Shown here piece by piece: positions 1 to 9,713 of a DNA stretch of 64,000 nt (positions are counted from its first letter, which is position 1; each line of letters starts with the position of its first letter). The stretch is from positions 124,001 through 188,000 of the forward strand of contig NZ_JACVOZ010000002.1 in the NCBI RefSeq assembly GCF_018882125.1. Reading direction: 5' to 3'. This stretch comes from Polynucleobacter sp. AP-Melu-500A-A1 (lineage in GTDB: Bacteria; Pseudomonadota; Gammaproteobacteria; Burkholderiales; Burkholderiaceae). The notes under the pieces are model-generated. The model was not told the origin of the DNA. It ran no database searches and was given only the letters and a program-made list of their open reading frames with translations. The translations under genes and the position numbers were made by a program.

Positions 1-1113
1 ATGTTATATCCCTTAATGCCTTTGTATCTAGCATCTGTATTAATGGCTGGCCCCAAAGCGCTTGGCATCATTGAGGGGGTAGCAGAGGCTACTTCCAGTA
101 TCTTCAAGCTGATCTCAGGGGTAATCGTCGATAGGAGCAAAAAGACTAAACCCTGGATTGTTATTGGCTACTTGCTAGCGGGGATTAGTAGGCCACTGAT
201 TGCATTTACGAGTTCTTGGCTGGGGGTCTTGTGTATTCGTTTTACTGACCGACTGGGTAAAGGTTTACGTAGTTCGCCAAGAGATGTTCTTTTGGCAGAA
301 AGTGTGCCAGCCAGCCAAAGAGGGATTACCTATGGCTTACACCGGTCCATGGATAATGCTGGCGCGGTGATAGGCCCTTTAATTGCATTCTTTCTTCTCT
401 CTGCTGGTATTCCTCTGAGGGATATATTCCTTTGGGCAGCCTTACCAGCGGCAATTACGGTTATTTTGGCCCTGAACTTAAAAGATCCCCCAATTGCCCG
501 AGAATTAACTCCTCAAAGTTTCCAATGGAGCTTGGCGGGAATGCCGCTTAAATTTAAACGTTATATTTTTGTGGTTTCATTATTTGCTTTAAGCAACTCG
601 TCCGATATGTTTCTGTTACTGAGGGCTCGTGAAATAGGGGTGACGCAAGAGCAAATTCCCTTACTTTGGGCTGGAATCTCCCTCATCACTACATTATTTG
701 GGACACCACTATCGGCACTGTCAGATCGGTTCAGTCGCAAATACTTCATTGTGATTTCTTGGGGGATTTTTGCATTTTTCTATTCATCCATGGGCTACAC
801 AGAACTGACTGTATGGATGCTTTTGGGTTTATTTGCAGTCTATGGCCTTTTTAAAGCTGCTACCGAAGGGGTAGAGAAGGCCTTGGTGGCTGATCTAGCA
901 CCAGCCGGGATGATGGGCACTGCGTTTGGCTGGTTTAATTTAGCCTCTGGAATAATGCTACTTCCTGCTTCAATCATTTTTGGATATATGTATGAAGGGG
1001 TAGGTCCCACCTCAGCATTCCTTTTTTCAGGAATCTGTTCATCCCTAGCTGCAGTTCTCTTGGCGCTCTGGGTATTCAGAGAAGAAAAAACCCTAAGTAA
1101 ATCAGTTATTTAG
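1..1113 (+). CDS. MFS transporter, 5' end cut by window
   Basis: Major facilitator superfamily permease of the inner membrane; substrate unknown. The visible 370 residues are almost entirely hydrophobic helices. A cytoplasmic loop with VDRSKKTKP (about residues 42-51) matches the MFS loop 2-3 motif, and RFTDRLGKGLRSSPRD (about 80-95) and HRSMDNAGAVIGP (about 114-126) are typical of a bacterial MFS subgroup. The reading frame is open at base 1 and the protein begins inside what should be the first helix, so roughly 20-30 N-terminal residues probably lie upstream of the window. The gene ends in a hairpin shared with the convergent small ORF. Family call is strong; substrate cannot be given. Confidence 0.85.
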   Translation: MLYPLMPLYLASVLMAGPKALGIIEGVAEATSSIFKLISGVIVDRSKKTKPWIVIGYLLAGISRPLIAFTSSWLGVLCIRFTDRLGKGLRSSPRDVLLAESVPASQRGITYGLHRSMDNAGAVIGPLIAFFLLSAGIPLRDIFLWAALPAAITVILALNLKDPPIARELTPQSFQWSLAGMPLKFKRYIFVVSLFALSNSSDMFLLLRAREIGVTQEQIPLLWAGISLITTLFGTPLSALSDRFSRKYFIVISWGIFAFFYSSMGYTELTVWMLLGLFAVYGLFKAATEGVEKALVADLAPAGMMGTAFGWFNLASGIMLLPASIIFGYMYEGVGPTSAFLFSGICSSLAAVLLALWVFREEKTLSKSVI

Positions 1114-1124
1114 GGTTTATTTTT
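1088..1124. terminator. Bidirectional rho-independent terminator
   Basis: A perfect 9-bp stem (AAACCCTAA at 1088-1096 with TTAGGGTTT at 1110-1118) is followed by a T-rich run on the plus strand and preceded by an A run, giving T's on the minus strand. It overlaps the end of the MFS gene and lies just past the stop of the minus-strand small ORF, so it can serve both convergent genes. Confidence 0.75.
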
Positions 1125-1129
1125 AAAGC

Positions 1130-1318
1130 TTATTCTGGATGAAAATTGTTGCTGGCCATGAAGCTGATTGTGCGCTCAAAGCCTAAAATACGGATATATC
1201 TCCAGGCGATGTCACGGTATTTACTATCTAAATAGCCGATAGCGACCTCAGGATCTGTTCTCTTAGAAAGATCAATCTGTTCGATTGCACGGGCCCAACG
1301 TTTTAGTCTTGTTGACAT
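1130..1318 (-). CDS. Small hypothetical protein, 62 aa
   Basis: Basic, soluble-looking peptide beginning MSTRLKRWARAIEQ, with several Arg/Lys and no membrane segment or signal peptide; I do not recognise the family. The start was placed at the internal ATG (1318) rather than the upstream frame start at 1348, because GGAGGTG, a near-perfect Shine-Dalgarno, sits six bases before it. That ribosome site and the shared terminator argue that the gene is real. It stands alone between convergent MFS and FAD-oxidase transcription units. No function is proposed. Confidence 0.6.
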   Translation of the reverse strand: MSTRLKRWARAIEQIDLSKRTDPEVAIGYLDSKYRDIAWRYIRILGFERTISFMASNNFHPE

Positions 1319-1397
1319 ATTTGTCACCTCCATGCCCATACAACGCATTACAAATAGGCCGAGATGACAGGAATATCAAAATGTTTAATAAAAATGC

Positions 1398-2816
1398 TTA
1401 AATTGAGATCACTTTATGGGGATTGAGGATATTTTGGGGGTCTAAGGCCTTCTTAATGGCCTTCATCAGGTCATGAGCCACTTCGCCCTTGTGAGCCCTT
1501 AAACCCTCCAATTTGAGCTGCCCAACCCCATGTTCAGCAGAAATGGAACCTTTGCAGCGCTCAACTTCTTTATAAACAAGCTCATGTATTGGCTTCTCAT
1601 TGACCAAATTAAACGCTTTGAAGTCAATTCCGGGAGGGGGTGCGATGTTGTAATGGAGATTACCATCGCCTAAATGTCCAAAATTGATGATTCGAGCGCC
1701 TGGGTATTGAGTTTGAATAAGCCTATCGGTTTCGGTGATGAAGCTATCTAAGGCGGAGAGAGGGATGGTAATGTCATGCTTCAAATTAGCTCCTTCCTCA
1801 GCCTGCGCCAATGTGATGTGTTCACGCATGTGCCAGAAACTATTGGCTTGGCTGAGATTGCTGGCAATTACGGCGTCAGAAATCAGTCTAGCATCGAAAG
1901 CTTCTTCAAGAATCGTTTCAAGGAGCAACTTCACATGTGCTTCACTTTCGTGGTCGGATAATTCAATCAAAATCGTATAAGGGGGATTTCCTTTTAAAGG
2001 ATTGGCCATATGTGGGAAATGTTTTTGATTGAGTGCTAATGATTCTTTCGTCATCATCTCAAAACCCGTAAGCAAAGAAGTGGCGCGTTTCTGAAATAGA
2101 TTTAATAGGGAAATTGTAGAGCCAATATCTTGTGTCGCCACCAGAGTGGTCCATTGAGAAATCGGTAATGGATACAGCTTCATGACTGCAGCAGTAATAA
2201 TCCCCAACGTGCCTTCCGAACCTATAAATAAATCCCGCAAATCATAGCCAGTATTGTCTTTTCGTAAACCCTTCATGCCATTCCAAATTTCTCCTTGGGC
2301 TGTAACAAGCTCCAAGCCAAGACAGAGATCGCGGGTATTGCCATAGCGCAGTACATTGGTTCCGCCAGCGTTGGTGGCTAAGTTGCCACCGATCATGCAG
2401 CTGCCCTCAGCACCAAGACTTAGGGGAAATAAAAATCCCTGTTCAGCTGCTTTTTCTTGGATTGATTGCAATATGCAGCCTGCCTCAAGACTGATAGTTT
2501 GATTAGCAACATCAAGCTCGCGCACCTGATTCATGCGCTTAAGGTTAATAATAATTTGCTTACCGCTTGAGTCAGGAGTAGCTCCACCACAAAAGCCAGT
2601 GTGTCCACCTTGGGGAATGATAGCGATATTTGAGGCAGCACAAACCTTAACAATAGCAGCTACTTCTGAAGTGTTTGCTGGTAGAAGTACTGCAAGCGCT
2701 TTGCCCGTATAGCGTTTGCGCCAATCGGTTAGATATGGCGCCTTGGCTTCTTCATCGGTCAGTATATATTTGCCATTCAAGATAGCTTCAAACTCGGCAA
2801 TCAAATTTGGGTTCAT
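1398..2816 (-). CDS. FAD-linked 2-hydroxyacid dehydrogenase (D-2-HG/D-lactate type)
   Basis: FAD-dependent oxidoreductase of the GlcD/D-lactate/D-2-hydroxyglutarate dehydrogenase family, which oxidises a 2-hydroxyacid to the 2-oxoacid. The N-terminal PCMH-type FAD domain shows PQGGHTGFCGG (about 68-78), LSLGAEGSCMIGGNLATNAG (about 133-152) and DLFIGSEGTLGIIT (about 195-208). The C-terminal domain has FGHLGDGNLHYN and SAEHGVGQLK, the metal/substrate signatures of the D-2-hydroxyglutarate dehydrogenase branch. At 472 aa it is full length. Its ATG overlaps the stop of the upstream DUF2069 gene (ATGA), so the two are translationally coupled. Exact substrate is uncertain between D-lactate, glycolate and D-2-hydroxyglutarate. 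Confidence 0.88.
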   Translation of the reverse strand: MNPNLIAEFEAILNGKYILTDEEAKAPYLTDWRKRYTGKALAVLLPANTSEVAAIVKVCAASNIAIIPQGGHTGFCGGATPDSSGKQIIINLKRMNQVRELDVANQTISLEAGCILQSIQEKAAEQGFLFPLSLGAEGSCMIGGNLATNAGGTNVLRYGNTRDLCLGLELVTAQGEIWNGMKGLRKDNTGYDLRDLFIGSEGTLGIITAAVMKLYPLPISQWTTLVATQDIGSTISLLNLFQKRATSLLTGFEMMTKESLALNQKHFPHMANPLKGNPPYTILIELSDHESEAHVKLLLETILEEAFDARLISDAVIASNLSQANSFWHMREHITLAQAEEGANLKHDITIPLSALDSFITETDRLIQTQYPGARIINFGHLGDGNLHYNIAPPPGIDFKAFNLVNEKPIHELVYKEVERCKGSISAEHGVGQLKLEGLRAHKGEVAHDLMKAIKKALDPQNILNPHKVISI

Positions 2817-3199
2817 CCTTCAGCCTGTAATTTCTTTTTAGCCTTTGCCTCTTTTTTGATCGGTTTTAAGTACATCAATAAACAAATAAAGCCTGTCGTT
2901 GCCAGAATGATTTCGACTACTGCCAACCAAAAATTAGCACCCGTTTCTAATATACGAACCAATCCTTCGGTCAGGTATAGAAGAATTAACATGGAAGCCC
3001 ATTGCATGGTGTAAACCTTTCCCTTCCAGAGGCCGGGAATAGCAAACAGAAGCGGTATTCCCTTTAAAATCAGCCAGGATCCATTAGGTCGTAAAGGAGA
3101 GATAAACCATTCCCAACAAACGCAAAGTATGAATAGATCAATAAAGGCAGCCGTAGCCAATAATTGGTAAGGATTTTTATCAAGCAAGTTCTTGAACAT
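2813..3199 (-). CDS. DUF2069 family membrane protein
   Basis: 128-residue inner-membrane protein with about four hydrophobic helices (roughly 14-32, 43-57, 65-85 and 88-110) and a Lys-rich cytoplasmic tail (KKEAKAKKK). The pattern PLRPNGSWLILKGIPLLFAI followed by GLWKGKVYTMQWASML is the hallmark of the DUF2069 family common in beta- and gammaproteobacteria; its function is not known. It sits between wrbA (17 bp upstream) and the FAD oxidoreductase (4-bp overlap), suggesting a three-gene minus-strand operon. Confidence 0.8.
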   Translation of the reverse strand: MFKNLLDKNPYQLLATAAFIDLFILCVCWEWFISPLRPNGSWLILKGIPLLFAIPGLWKGKVYTMQWASMLILLYLTEGLVRILETGANFWLAVVEIILATTGFICLLMYLKPIKKEAKAKKKLQAEG

Positions 3200-3216
3200 A
3201 TAGGCGCTACCTATTC

Positions 3217-4689
<1,473 letters not shown>

Positions 4690-4767
4690 AAGAGTTCTAT
4701 TAACCCTTGATTCATAGAGGTCTTAGGGCTATATTGAATCTATAGCAGCATTATTGACGGAGACCAA

Positions 4768-5223
4768 ATGAAAGTTCGTGACATCCTGCGCGTAAAGGGC
4801 AGCACATTATTTACCGTTGCCCCTGACACTGCATTACAAACCGCAGTGCTGGTTATGAGCGAACATGATATTGGCTCCTTAGTTGTTATGACATATGACA
4901 AATTGGTTGGAATTTTGACATTCCGTGAAGTGATTTCAGCCCTAGCAACACATCATGGCAAATTAGATGGTTTACAGGTTCAATCTGTCATGAATGCACA
5001 GCCATTAACTTGCAATATGGAAACCGAAATTGACGAGGTACGTCGCATGATGCTCGTTGATCATGCACGTTATCTTCCAGTGCTTGACCAAAAAATGCTC
5101 ATGGGCGTTATTTCCTTTTATGACGTTGCTAAATCCGTCGTTGAGGCCCAAGATTTCGAAAATACGATGTTGAAGGCTTATATTCGCGATTGGCCCGAAG
5201 ATACCGAAAAAGCGCCCAGTTAA
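4768..5223 (+). CDS. CBS-domain pair protein
   Basis: Stand-alone protein of 151 aa made of two CBS motifs (about 8-60 and 72-128), the module that usually binds adenosine nucleotides and regulates partners. Signs are MSEHDIGSLVVM and LVGILTFREVISAL in the first motif, and RRMMLVDHARYLPVLD and LMGVISFYDVAKSVVE in the second. A good Shine-Dalgarno (GGAGA) lies seven bases before the ATG. It stands between yihY and aroC; the partner is not evident. Confidence 0.85.
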   Translation: MKVRDILRVKGSTLFTVAPDTALQTAVLVMSEHDIGSLVVMTYDKLVGILTFREVISALATHHGKLDGLQVQSVMNAQPLTCNMETEIDEVRRMMLVDHARYLPVLDQKMLMGVISFYDVAKSVVEAQDFENTMLKAYIRDWPEDTEKAPS

Positions 5224-5266
5224 GTAGTTCTAGACCTAAATTCGTGACAAATGACATAATATCCCT

Positions 5267-6382
5267 ATGTCAGGAAATACCTTAGGCCTCCTTTTTACCG
5301 TCACCACTTTTGGTGAGTCTCATGGCCCCGCCATTGGCGCTGTAGTTGATGGCTGCCCACCAGGCATGCAACTTTCTGAGACCGATTTACAAATCGACTT
5401 AGATCGCCGTAAGCCAGGAACATCGCGTCACGTGACGCAACGCAAAGAAGAAGATAGGGTTGAGATTTTGTCTGGGGTATTTGAGGGTAAGACCACTGGG
5501 ACGCCAATTGGTCTACTCATTCGCAATACGGATCATCGTAGCCAAGATTACGGCGATATTTTGCAAACCTTCAGGCCTGGACATGCAGACTATACCTATC
5601 ATCATAAATATGGATTTCGTGATCCCCGTGGCGGTGGTCGATCATCAGCTCGTTTGACCGCACCAGTAGTAGCTGCTGCTGCAATAGCTAAAAAGTGGTT
5701 AAACGAAAAGTATGGTACCGAGTTTTATGGCTACATGAGTCAACTTGGCGAGCTTGAAATTCCTTTTCAAGATCTAGCTCAGATTGGGCAAAACCCATTT
5801 TTTGCAGCTAATGCAGAAATGATCCCTAAGCTCGAATCCTATATGGATGAGTTGCGTAAGGCAGGGGACTCATGTGGTGCACGAATTGAGGTTCGGGCTC
5901 GCAATGTCCCAATAGGACTTGGTGAACCACTTTTTGATAAGCTCGATTCTGATATTGCACATGCCATGATGGGTATTAATGCAGTAAAAGGTGTAGAAAT
6001 CGGCGCTGGTTTTAAGTCAGTTGCCCAGCACGGTAGTGAGCACGGCGATGAACTGTTTCCAAATGGTTTTGAAAGTAATAATGCTGGCGGAACATTAGGA
6101 GGCATTAGTACAGGCCAAGATATCCGCGTATCCATTGCAATCAAGCCGACATCAAGTATTCATAGTCCAAAGCAATCCATTGATTTGGAGGGCAATTCTA
6201 TTATCGTCCAAACAAAGGGTCGTCATGACCCCTGTGTTGGTATTCGCGCAACCCCGATTGCCGAGGCTATGCTTGCCCTGGTGCTAATGGACCACGTTTT
6301 ACGTCACCGCGCTCAATGCGGCGATGTTTCTTTGCCTACAGCACCTATTCCTGCATCGCGTCCTGGCTCTAAAACTGATTAG
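5267..6382 (+). CDS. aroC: Chorismate synthase
   Basis: Catalyses the FMN-dependent conversion of 5-enolpyruvylshikimate-3-phosphate to chorismate, the last step of the shikimate pathway in the cytoplasm. All three family signatures are present: [18 protein letters not shown] (about 17-34), the [20 protein letters not shown] region (about 117-136), and [17 protein letters not shown] near residue 320. The 371-aa length is standard. No clear ribosome site precedes the ATG. A 14-bp gap to the next MFS gene suggests co-transcription. Confidence 0.96.
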   Translation: MSGNTLGLLFTVTTFGESHGPAIGAVVDGCPPGMQLSETDLQIDLDRRKPGTSRHVTQRKEEDRVEILSGVFEGKTTGTPIGLLIRNTDHRSQDYGDILQTFRPGHADYTYHHKYGFRDPRGGGRSSARLTAPVVAAAAIAKKWLNEKYGTEFYGYMSQLGELEIPFQDLAQIGQNPFFAANAEMIPKLESYMDELRKAGDSCGARIEVRARNVPIGLGEPLFDKLDSDIAHAMMGINAVKGVEIGAGFKSVAQHGSEHGDELFPNGFESNNAGGTLGGISTGQDIRVSIAIKPTSSIHSPKQSIDLEGNSIIVQTKGRHDPCVGIRATPIAEAMLALVLMDHVLRHRAQCGDVSLPTAPIPASRPGSKTD

Positions 6383-6396
6383 CGCTCTTCATTGAA

Positions 6397-7554
6397 ATGA
6401 CACCACTGGTTCGCTGGGCCTTCGGGTCCTTTTTCTTTTTGTACTTTGCTTATGTTGGCCTTGTTTCTCCATATGCAAGTCTATTTTTTTTAGACCGAGG
6501 CTTCACTGTCATTGAGATTGCTGTACTGATGTCAATGCTGCAAATTACTCGCATTGTTGGACCGTTTTCCTGGGGATGGCTTTCTGATTATCTATCTAAC
6601 CGCATAGGGATCATTCGATTCTGTGCTTGTCTTGCTGCGCTGGTATTTACAACAATTTATTTTTTGCATAGCTACATTGCCTTTTTTATCTGGATGTTCG
6701 TCTTGCACACTATCTTAAGTAGCCTCATGCCTCTTGGGGAATCCGCTACAGTACACGCACTTTTTAAAGACAACTCCTTTGACAAGCGCTACGGTCGATT
6801 GCGTCTTTGGGGCTCTATTGGATTTATTGCCATGGTGCTCTTTGCTGGCGAATTATTTCAGCGCGAGGGGATTGAGTTATACCCACTAGTAGGTACCTGT
6901 GTATTTATCGCACTGGCAGTAGTGACCTTCTTATTGCATGAGCCAAAAATAGAGCGCCGCAAATTAGTTAAGGGTGAACTGTTTACGGTATTACTGAACC
7001 CTGATGTCCGCTGGTTTTTACTATCTGGTTTTTTTATGCAGTTTGCCCACGCTGCGTTTTATGTTTTTTACTCACTCTATCTTTCCAATCTTGGTTACGA
7101 TAAATTACAAATAGGGCTCTTTTGGGCTCTAGGAGTTGCAGCTGAAGTTGTCTTCTTTTATTTCCAAAGTAAAGTTTTAAGTAGGCTTGATCCCGAAGTA
7201 GTTCTTCAGGCCTCTTTTGGAATTGGTGTCATTCGATTTGCTTTAATGGCCTTTTTTCCATTCACATCTGTATTGATCTTTGCGCAAGTTATGCATGCTG
7301 GAACATTTGCAGCCCACCACAGTGCAGCTACCAAGCTTTTACAGCGCTGGTTTACAGGACCCCTTCAAGCTAGGGGGCAGGCACTCATGGCGACAGTTTC
7401 TTATGGTTTTGGAGGGACCTTAGGGGGTCTATTTGCAGGTTGGATATGGGAAGCCACACAACCTAGAGACGTCTTTGTTGTCTCTGCTTTTGCCTGCGGA
7501 TTAGCTGGCATGGCGATTCAAAAACTACGACCTCGTCGTTATCCCGCTAGATAA
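6397..7554 (+). CDS. MFS transporter, HcaT/PPP-like (MFS_1_like)
   Basis: Inner-membrane permease of 385 aa with about twelve helices. The N-terminus SFFFLYFAYVGLVSPYASLFF and the loop FSWGWLSDYLSNRIGIIRF resemble the MFS_1_like group that includes the phenylpropionate transporter HcaT and nucleoside/oligosaccharide symporter-like proteins. RYGRLRLWGSIGFI and the HHSAATKLLQRWF segment are also typical of it. Located 14 bp after aroC, convergent with the parvulin gene. Substrate is not predictable from sequence. Confidence 0.82.
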   Translation: MTPLVRWAFGSFFFLYFAYVGLVSPYASLFFLDRGFTVIEIAVLMSMLQITRIVGPFSWGWLSDYLSNRIGIIRFCACLAALVFTTIYFLHSYIAFFIWMFVLHTILSSLMPLGESATVHALFKDNSFDKRYGRLRLWGSIGFIAMVLFAGELFQREGIELYPLVGTCVFIALAVVTFLLHEPKIERRKLVKGELFTVLLNPDVRWFLLSGFFMQFAHAAFYVFYSLYLSNLGYDKLQIGLFWALGVAAEVVFFYFQSKVLSRLDPEVVLQASFGIGVIRFALMAFFPFTSVLIFAQVMHAGTFAAHHSAATKLLQRWFTGPLQARGQALMATVSYGFGGTLGGLFAGWIWEATQPRDVFVVSAFACGLAGMAIQKLRPRRYPAR

Positions 7555-7566
7555 AACTTCAAAGGC

Positions 7567-8361
7567 TTACTGAATCTTCGCCTTTGAACGGAACTTTTGC
7601 ATCATTTCAGAGAATTTTGCTTTTTGCCAATTTTGATCTGACATGATCATTTGCTTTAATTGATCTTTAATCTCTTCCATACTTGGCGCTTTTACATCAC
7701 GGACATCGACCATCTTAATAATGTGCCAGCCAAATTGAGATTTAACAGGCTTATCTGTAATCTGACCATTCTTCAATGTCACCATCGATTTAGTGAATTC
7801 AGGGACTAGTGCTTTATCAGAAACCCAGCCTAAATCTCCACCATTTGGAGCAGAGCCTGGATCTTTAGATTTGACTTTGGCGATTTCTTCGAAATTACCA
7901 CCAGCTTTAAGTTGTGCGGTAATCGCTTTTGCATCAGACTCTTTTTCAACCAAAATATGCTCAACGTGATATTCCTTGCCAGTGTATTGAGTCTTTACTG
8001 ATTCATAGGCAGCCTTAAGATCAGAATCTGCAACACCTTCCTTTTCAACATAATCTTCAAAAACAGCAGCAATTAACACACCCATGCGTGATTGCTCGAG
8101 CTGATCTCGAACAGATTCCTTTTGAATAAGACCACGCTTATCAGCTTCCTGTAAAACAAGTTCCCGTGTGACTAGCATTTCTCGAGCTTGTTCGCGAACT
8201 TGAGGACTATCTGGTTGATTCGATTTCTGAACCAATTTATCGAGCTGAGCTTTGGGAATTGCTTTGCCATTCACAATTGCAGCATTCTGAGCTAAAGCGG
8301 CGGTTGAGAAGAGACAGGCACTTAAAAAGCTGATGGCAATGAATTGTCGTTTATTGAACAT
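7567..8361 (-). CDS. Periplasmic parvulin-type peptidyl-prolyl isomerase
   Basis: Exported folding catalyst of 264 aa. A signal peptide (about 1-24, ending LFSTAALAQ) precedes a helical SurA-N-like region, and a parvulin PPIase domain (about 130-222) carries EYHVEHILVEKE, SKDPGSAPNGGDLGWV and KSQFGWHIIKMVDVRD, the standard rotamase signature. A helical tail follows. One parvulin domain and small size fit the PpiC/PrsA-like betaproteobacterial proteins beside bolA and yciB. The convergent MFS gene ends 12 bp away. Confidence 0.88.
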   Translation of the reverse strand: MFNKRQFIAISFLSACLFSTAALAQNAAIVNGKAIPKAQLDKLVQKSNQPDSPQVREQAREMLVTRELVLQEADKRGLIQKESVRDQLEQSRMGVLIAAVFEDYVEKEGVADSDLKAAYESVKTQYTGKEYHVEHILVEKESDAKAITAQLKAGGNFEEIAKVKSKDPGSAPNGGDLGWVSDKALVPEFTKSMVTLKNGQITDKPVKSQFGWHIIKMVDVRDVKAPSMEEIKDQLKQMIMSDQNWQKAKFSEMMQKFRSKAKIQ

Positions 8362-8416
8362 GATTTTTATAAAGGTAAAGGGGAAATAAGGATGCGTGGT
8401 CTATATTAAAACACTA

Positions 8417-8701
8417 TCAAGCCCAGAATTCCTCGGGGGTGAGGGCGGAGATAGTGAGGGCATGAATTTCTTGGGGAATGTGCTTGTTTAAAGCTGCATA
8501 AATTGCGCGATGGCGTGCCACTAAGCTTAAGCCCGTAAATTCCGGTGCAACGATAGTCACTTTGAAATGACCTCCACCAGTGGCAGCTCCAGCGTGACCA
8601 GCATGTAAATGGCTTTCATCATCAATTTGAAGGTGTTTAATGGTGAAGGCCTTGCTAAGATCCTCTTCGAAAGTAACTATTCTCTTTTGGTTCAGATTCA
8701 C
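8417..8701 (-). CDS. BolA family protein
   Basis: Small BolA-fold protein, generally a partner of monothiol glutaredoxins in Fe-S or redox signalling. Recognised by IDDESHLHAGHAGAATGGGHFKVTIV and LVARHRAIYAAL, where the His of RHRAIY is the conserved ligand. I chose the GTG at 8701, which overlaps the yciB stop (GTGA), giving 94 aa; a longer frame from ATG 8734 would overlap yciB by 37 bp. The pair is evidently translationally coupled. Confidence 0.88.
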   Translation of the reverse strand: MNLNQKRIVTFEEDLSKAFTIKHLQIDDESHLHAGHAGAATGGGHFKVTIVAPEFTGLSLVARHRAIYAALNKHIPQEIHALTISALTPEEFWA

Positions 8702-9246
8702 GTCTCTGTGTGCTCCATATGACGACTTAACCAAATCCCTTGAATAATGACAAAGATTACTAAGAGGCCAGTGCTCCCGAAGAGCTTGAAGTTAACCCAA
8801 GTCTCCTCAGAATATTCAAATGCAACATAGAGATTGAGTGCACCCATGAAAAAGAAAAATGCAGCCCAAGCACGATTTAATTGGTGCCAGACAGAATGAG
8901 CACTTTTTTCCTTAAGCGTCACTTGTTTACCCATCAATACTTGAATCCAGTTTTTCTGAAAGAATTCTGAGCTAATAAAGAGAACTGATGCGAATAGCCA
9001 ATATAGCGCGGTAGGTTTCAATTGAATAAAGGTTTTGTCATGAAGGAAAATGGTAAGGCTACCAAACACCAATATCATGATTAGACTGACCCATTGCATG
9101 GCATCAATTTTGCGATGACGATAGTAAACCCAGAGAATTTGACCAATCGTTGCGACCATTGCAACAATCGTAGCGGTATAGATATCACCGAACTTGAAAG
9201 CAATGAAGAACAGGATAATGGGGAAGAGGTCGAATAAAAATTTCAT
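8698..9246 (-). CDS. yciB: Intracellular septation protein A (YciB)
   Basis: Inner-membrane protein of 182 aa with about five helices. The start MKFLFDLFPIILFFIAFKFG, then DIYTATIVAMVATIGQILWVY, and the C-terminal NLYVAFEYSEETWVNFKLFG are diagnostic of the YciB/IspA family, which affects envelope integrity and cell elongation/division complexes. It lies between msrB (25 bp) and bolA (4-bp overlap), forming a likely msrB-yciB-bolA unit. Confidence 0.93.
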   Translation of the reverse strand: MKFLFDLFPIILFFIAFKFGDIYTATIVAMVATIGQILWVYYRHRKIDAMQWVSLIMILVFGSLTIFLHDKTFIQLKPTALYWLFASVLFISSEFFQKNWIQVLMGKQVTLKEKSAHSVWHQLNRAWAAFFFFMGALNLYVAFEYSEETWVNFKLFGSTGLLVIFVIIQGIWLSRHMEHTET

Positions 9247-9271
9247 GGGGCGATTATCCTGCTATTTAAAA

Positions 9272-9682
9272 TTAGTCCTTAGGATTAGGCTGAGCATTGT
9301 CGCTGGGTTCAAAACTGAGCGAGGCTGAATTGATACAGTAGCGTAATCCAGTAGGTTTAGGGCCATCATCAAATACGTGCCCAAGATGAGCGTCACAGTT
9401 AGCGCAACGCACTTCTGTCCGAACCATTCCATGACTACTGTCACGGATCTCTTTAATCGCATTTTCTTCTTCTGGGGCGTTATAACTAGGCCAGCCACAA
9501 CCGGCATCAAATTTTGTTTGAGAAAGAAAAAGGGGGGTGCCACAACAAATACACTTATATTTTCCTTGATCCCAATGATCCCAATATTTTCCAGAAAATG
9601 GACGCTCTGTTGCCGCTTCGCGTGTCACGCGATATTCCATATCACTTAAGACTGCTTTGTATTCTTGATCCGTTTTTTTCAT
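9272..9682 (-). CDS. msrB: Peptide-methionine (R)-S-oxide reductase
   Basis: Repairs methionine-R-sulfoxide in proteins using thioredoxin. The SelR/MsrB domain spans nearly the whole protein: [19 protein letters not shown], zinc ligands in KCICCG and [22 protein letters not shown], and the catalytic cysteine in [11 protein letters not shown]. The start was set at 9682 (MKKTDQEYK, 136 aa), preceded by GGGG, instead of 9706, which adds eight unsupported residues. No signal peptide, so cytoplasmic. Confidence 0.93.
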   Translation of the reverse strand: MKKTDQEYKAVLSDMEYRVTREAATERPFSGKYWDHWDQGKYKCICCGTPLFLSQTKFDAGCGWPSYNAPEEENAIKEIRDSSHGMVRTEVRCANCDAHLGHVFDDGPKPTGLRYCINSASLSFEPSDNAQPNPKD

Positions 9683-9713
9683 ATTTATAGCCCCATTATT
9701 TCTCAAAAGTTAT

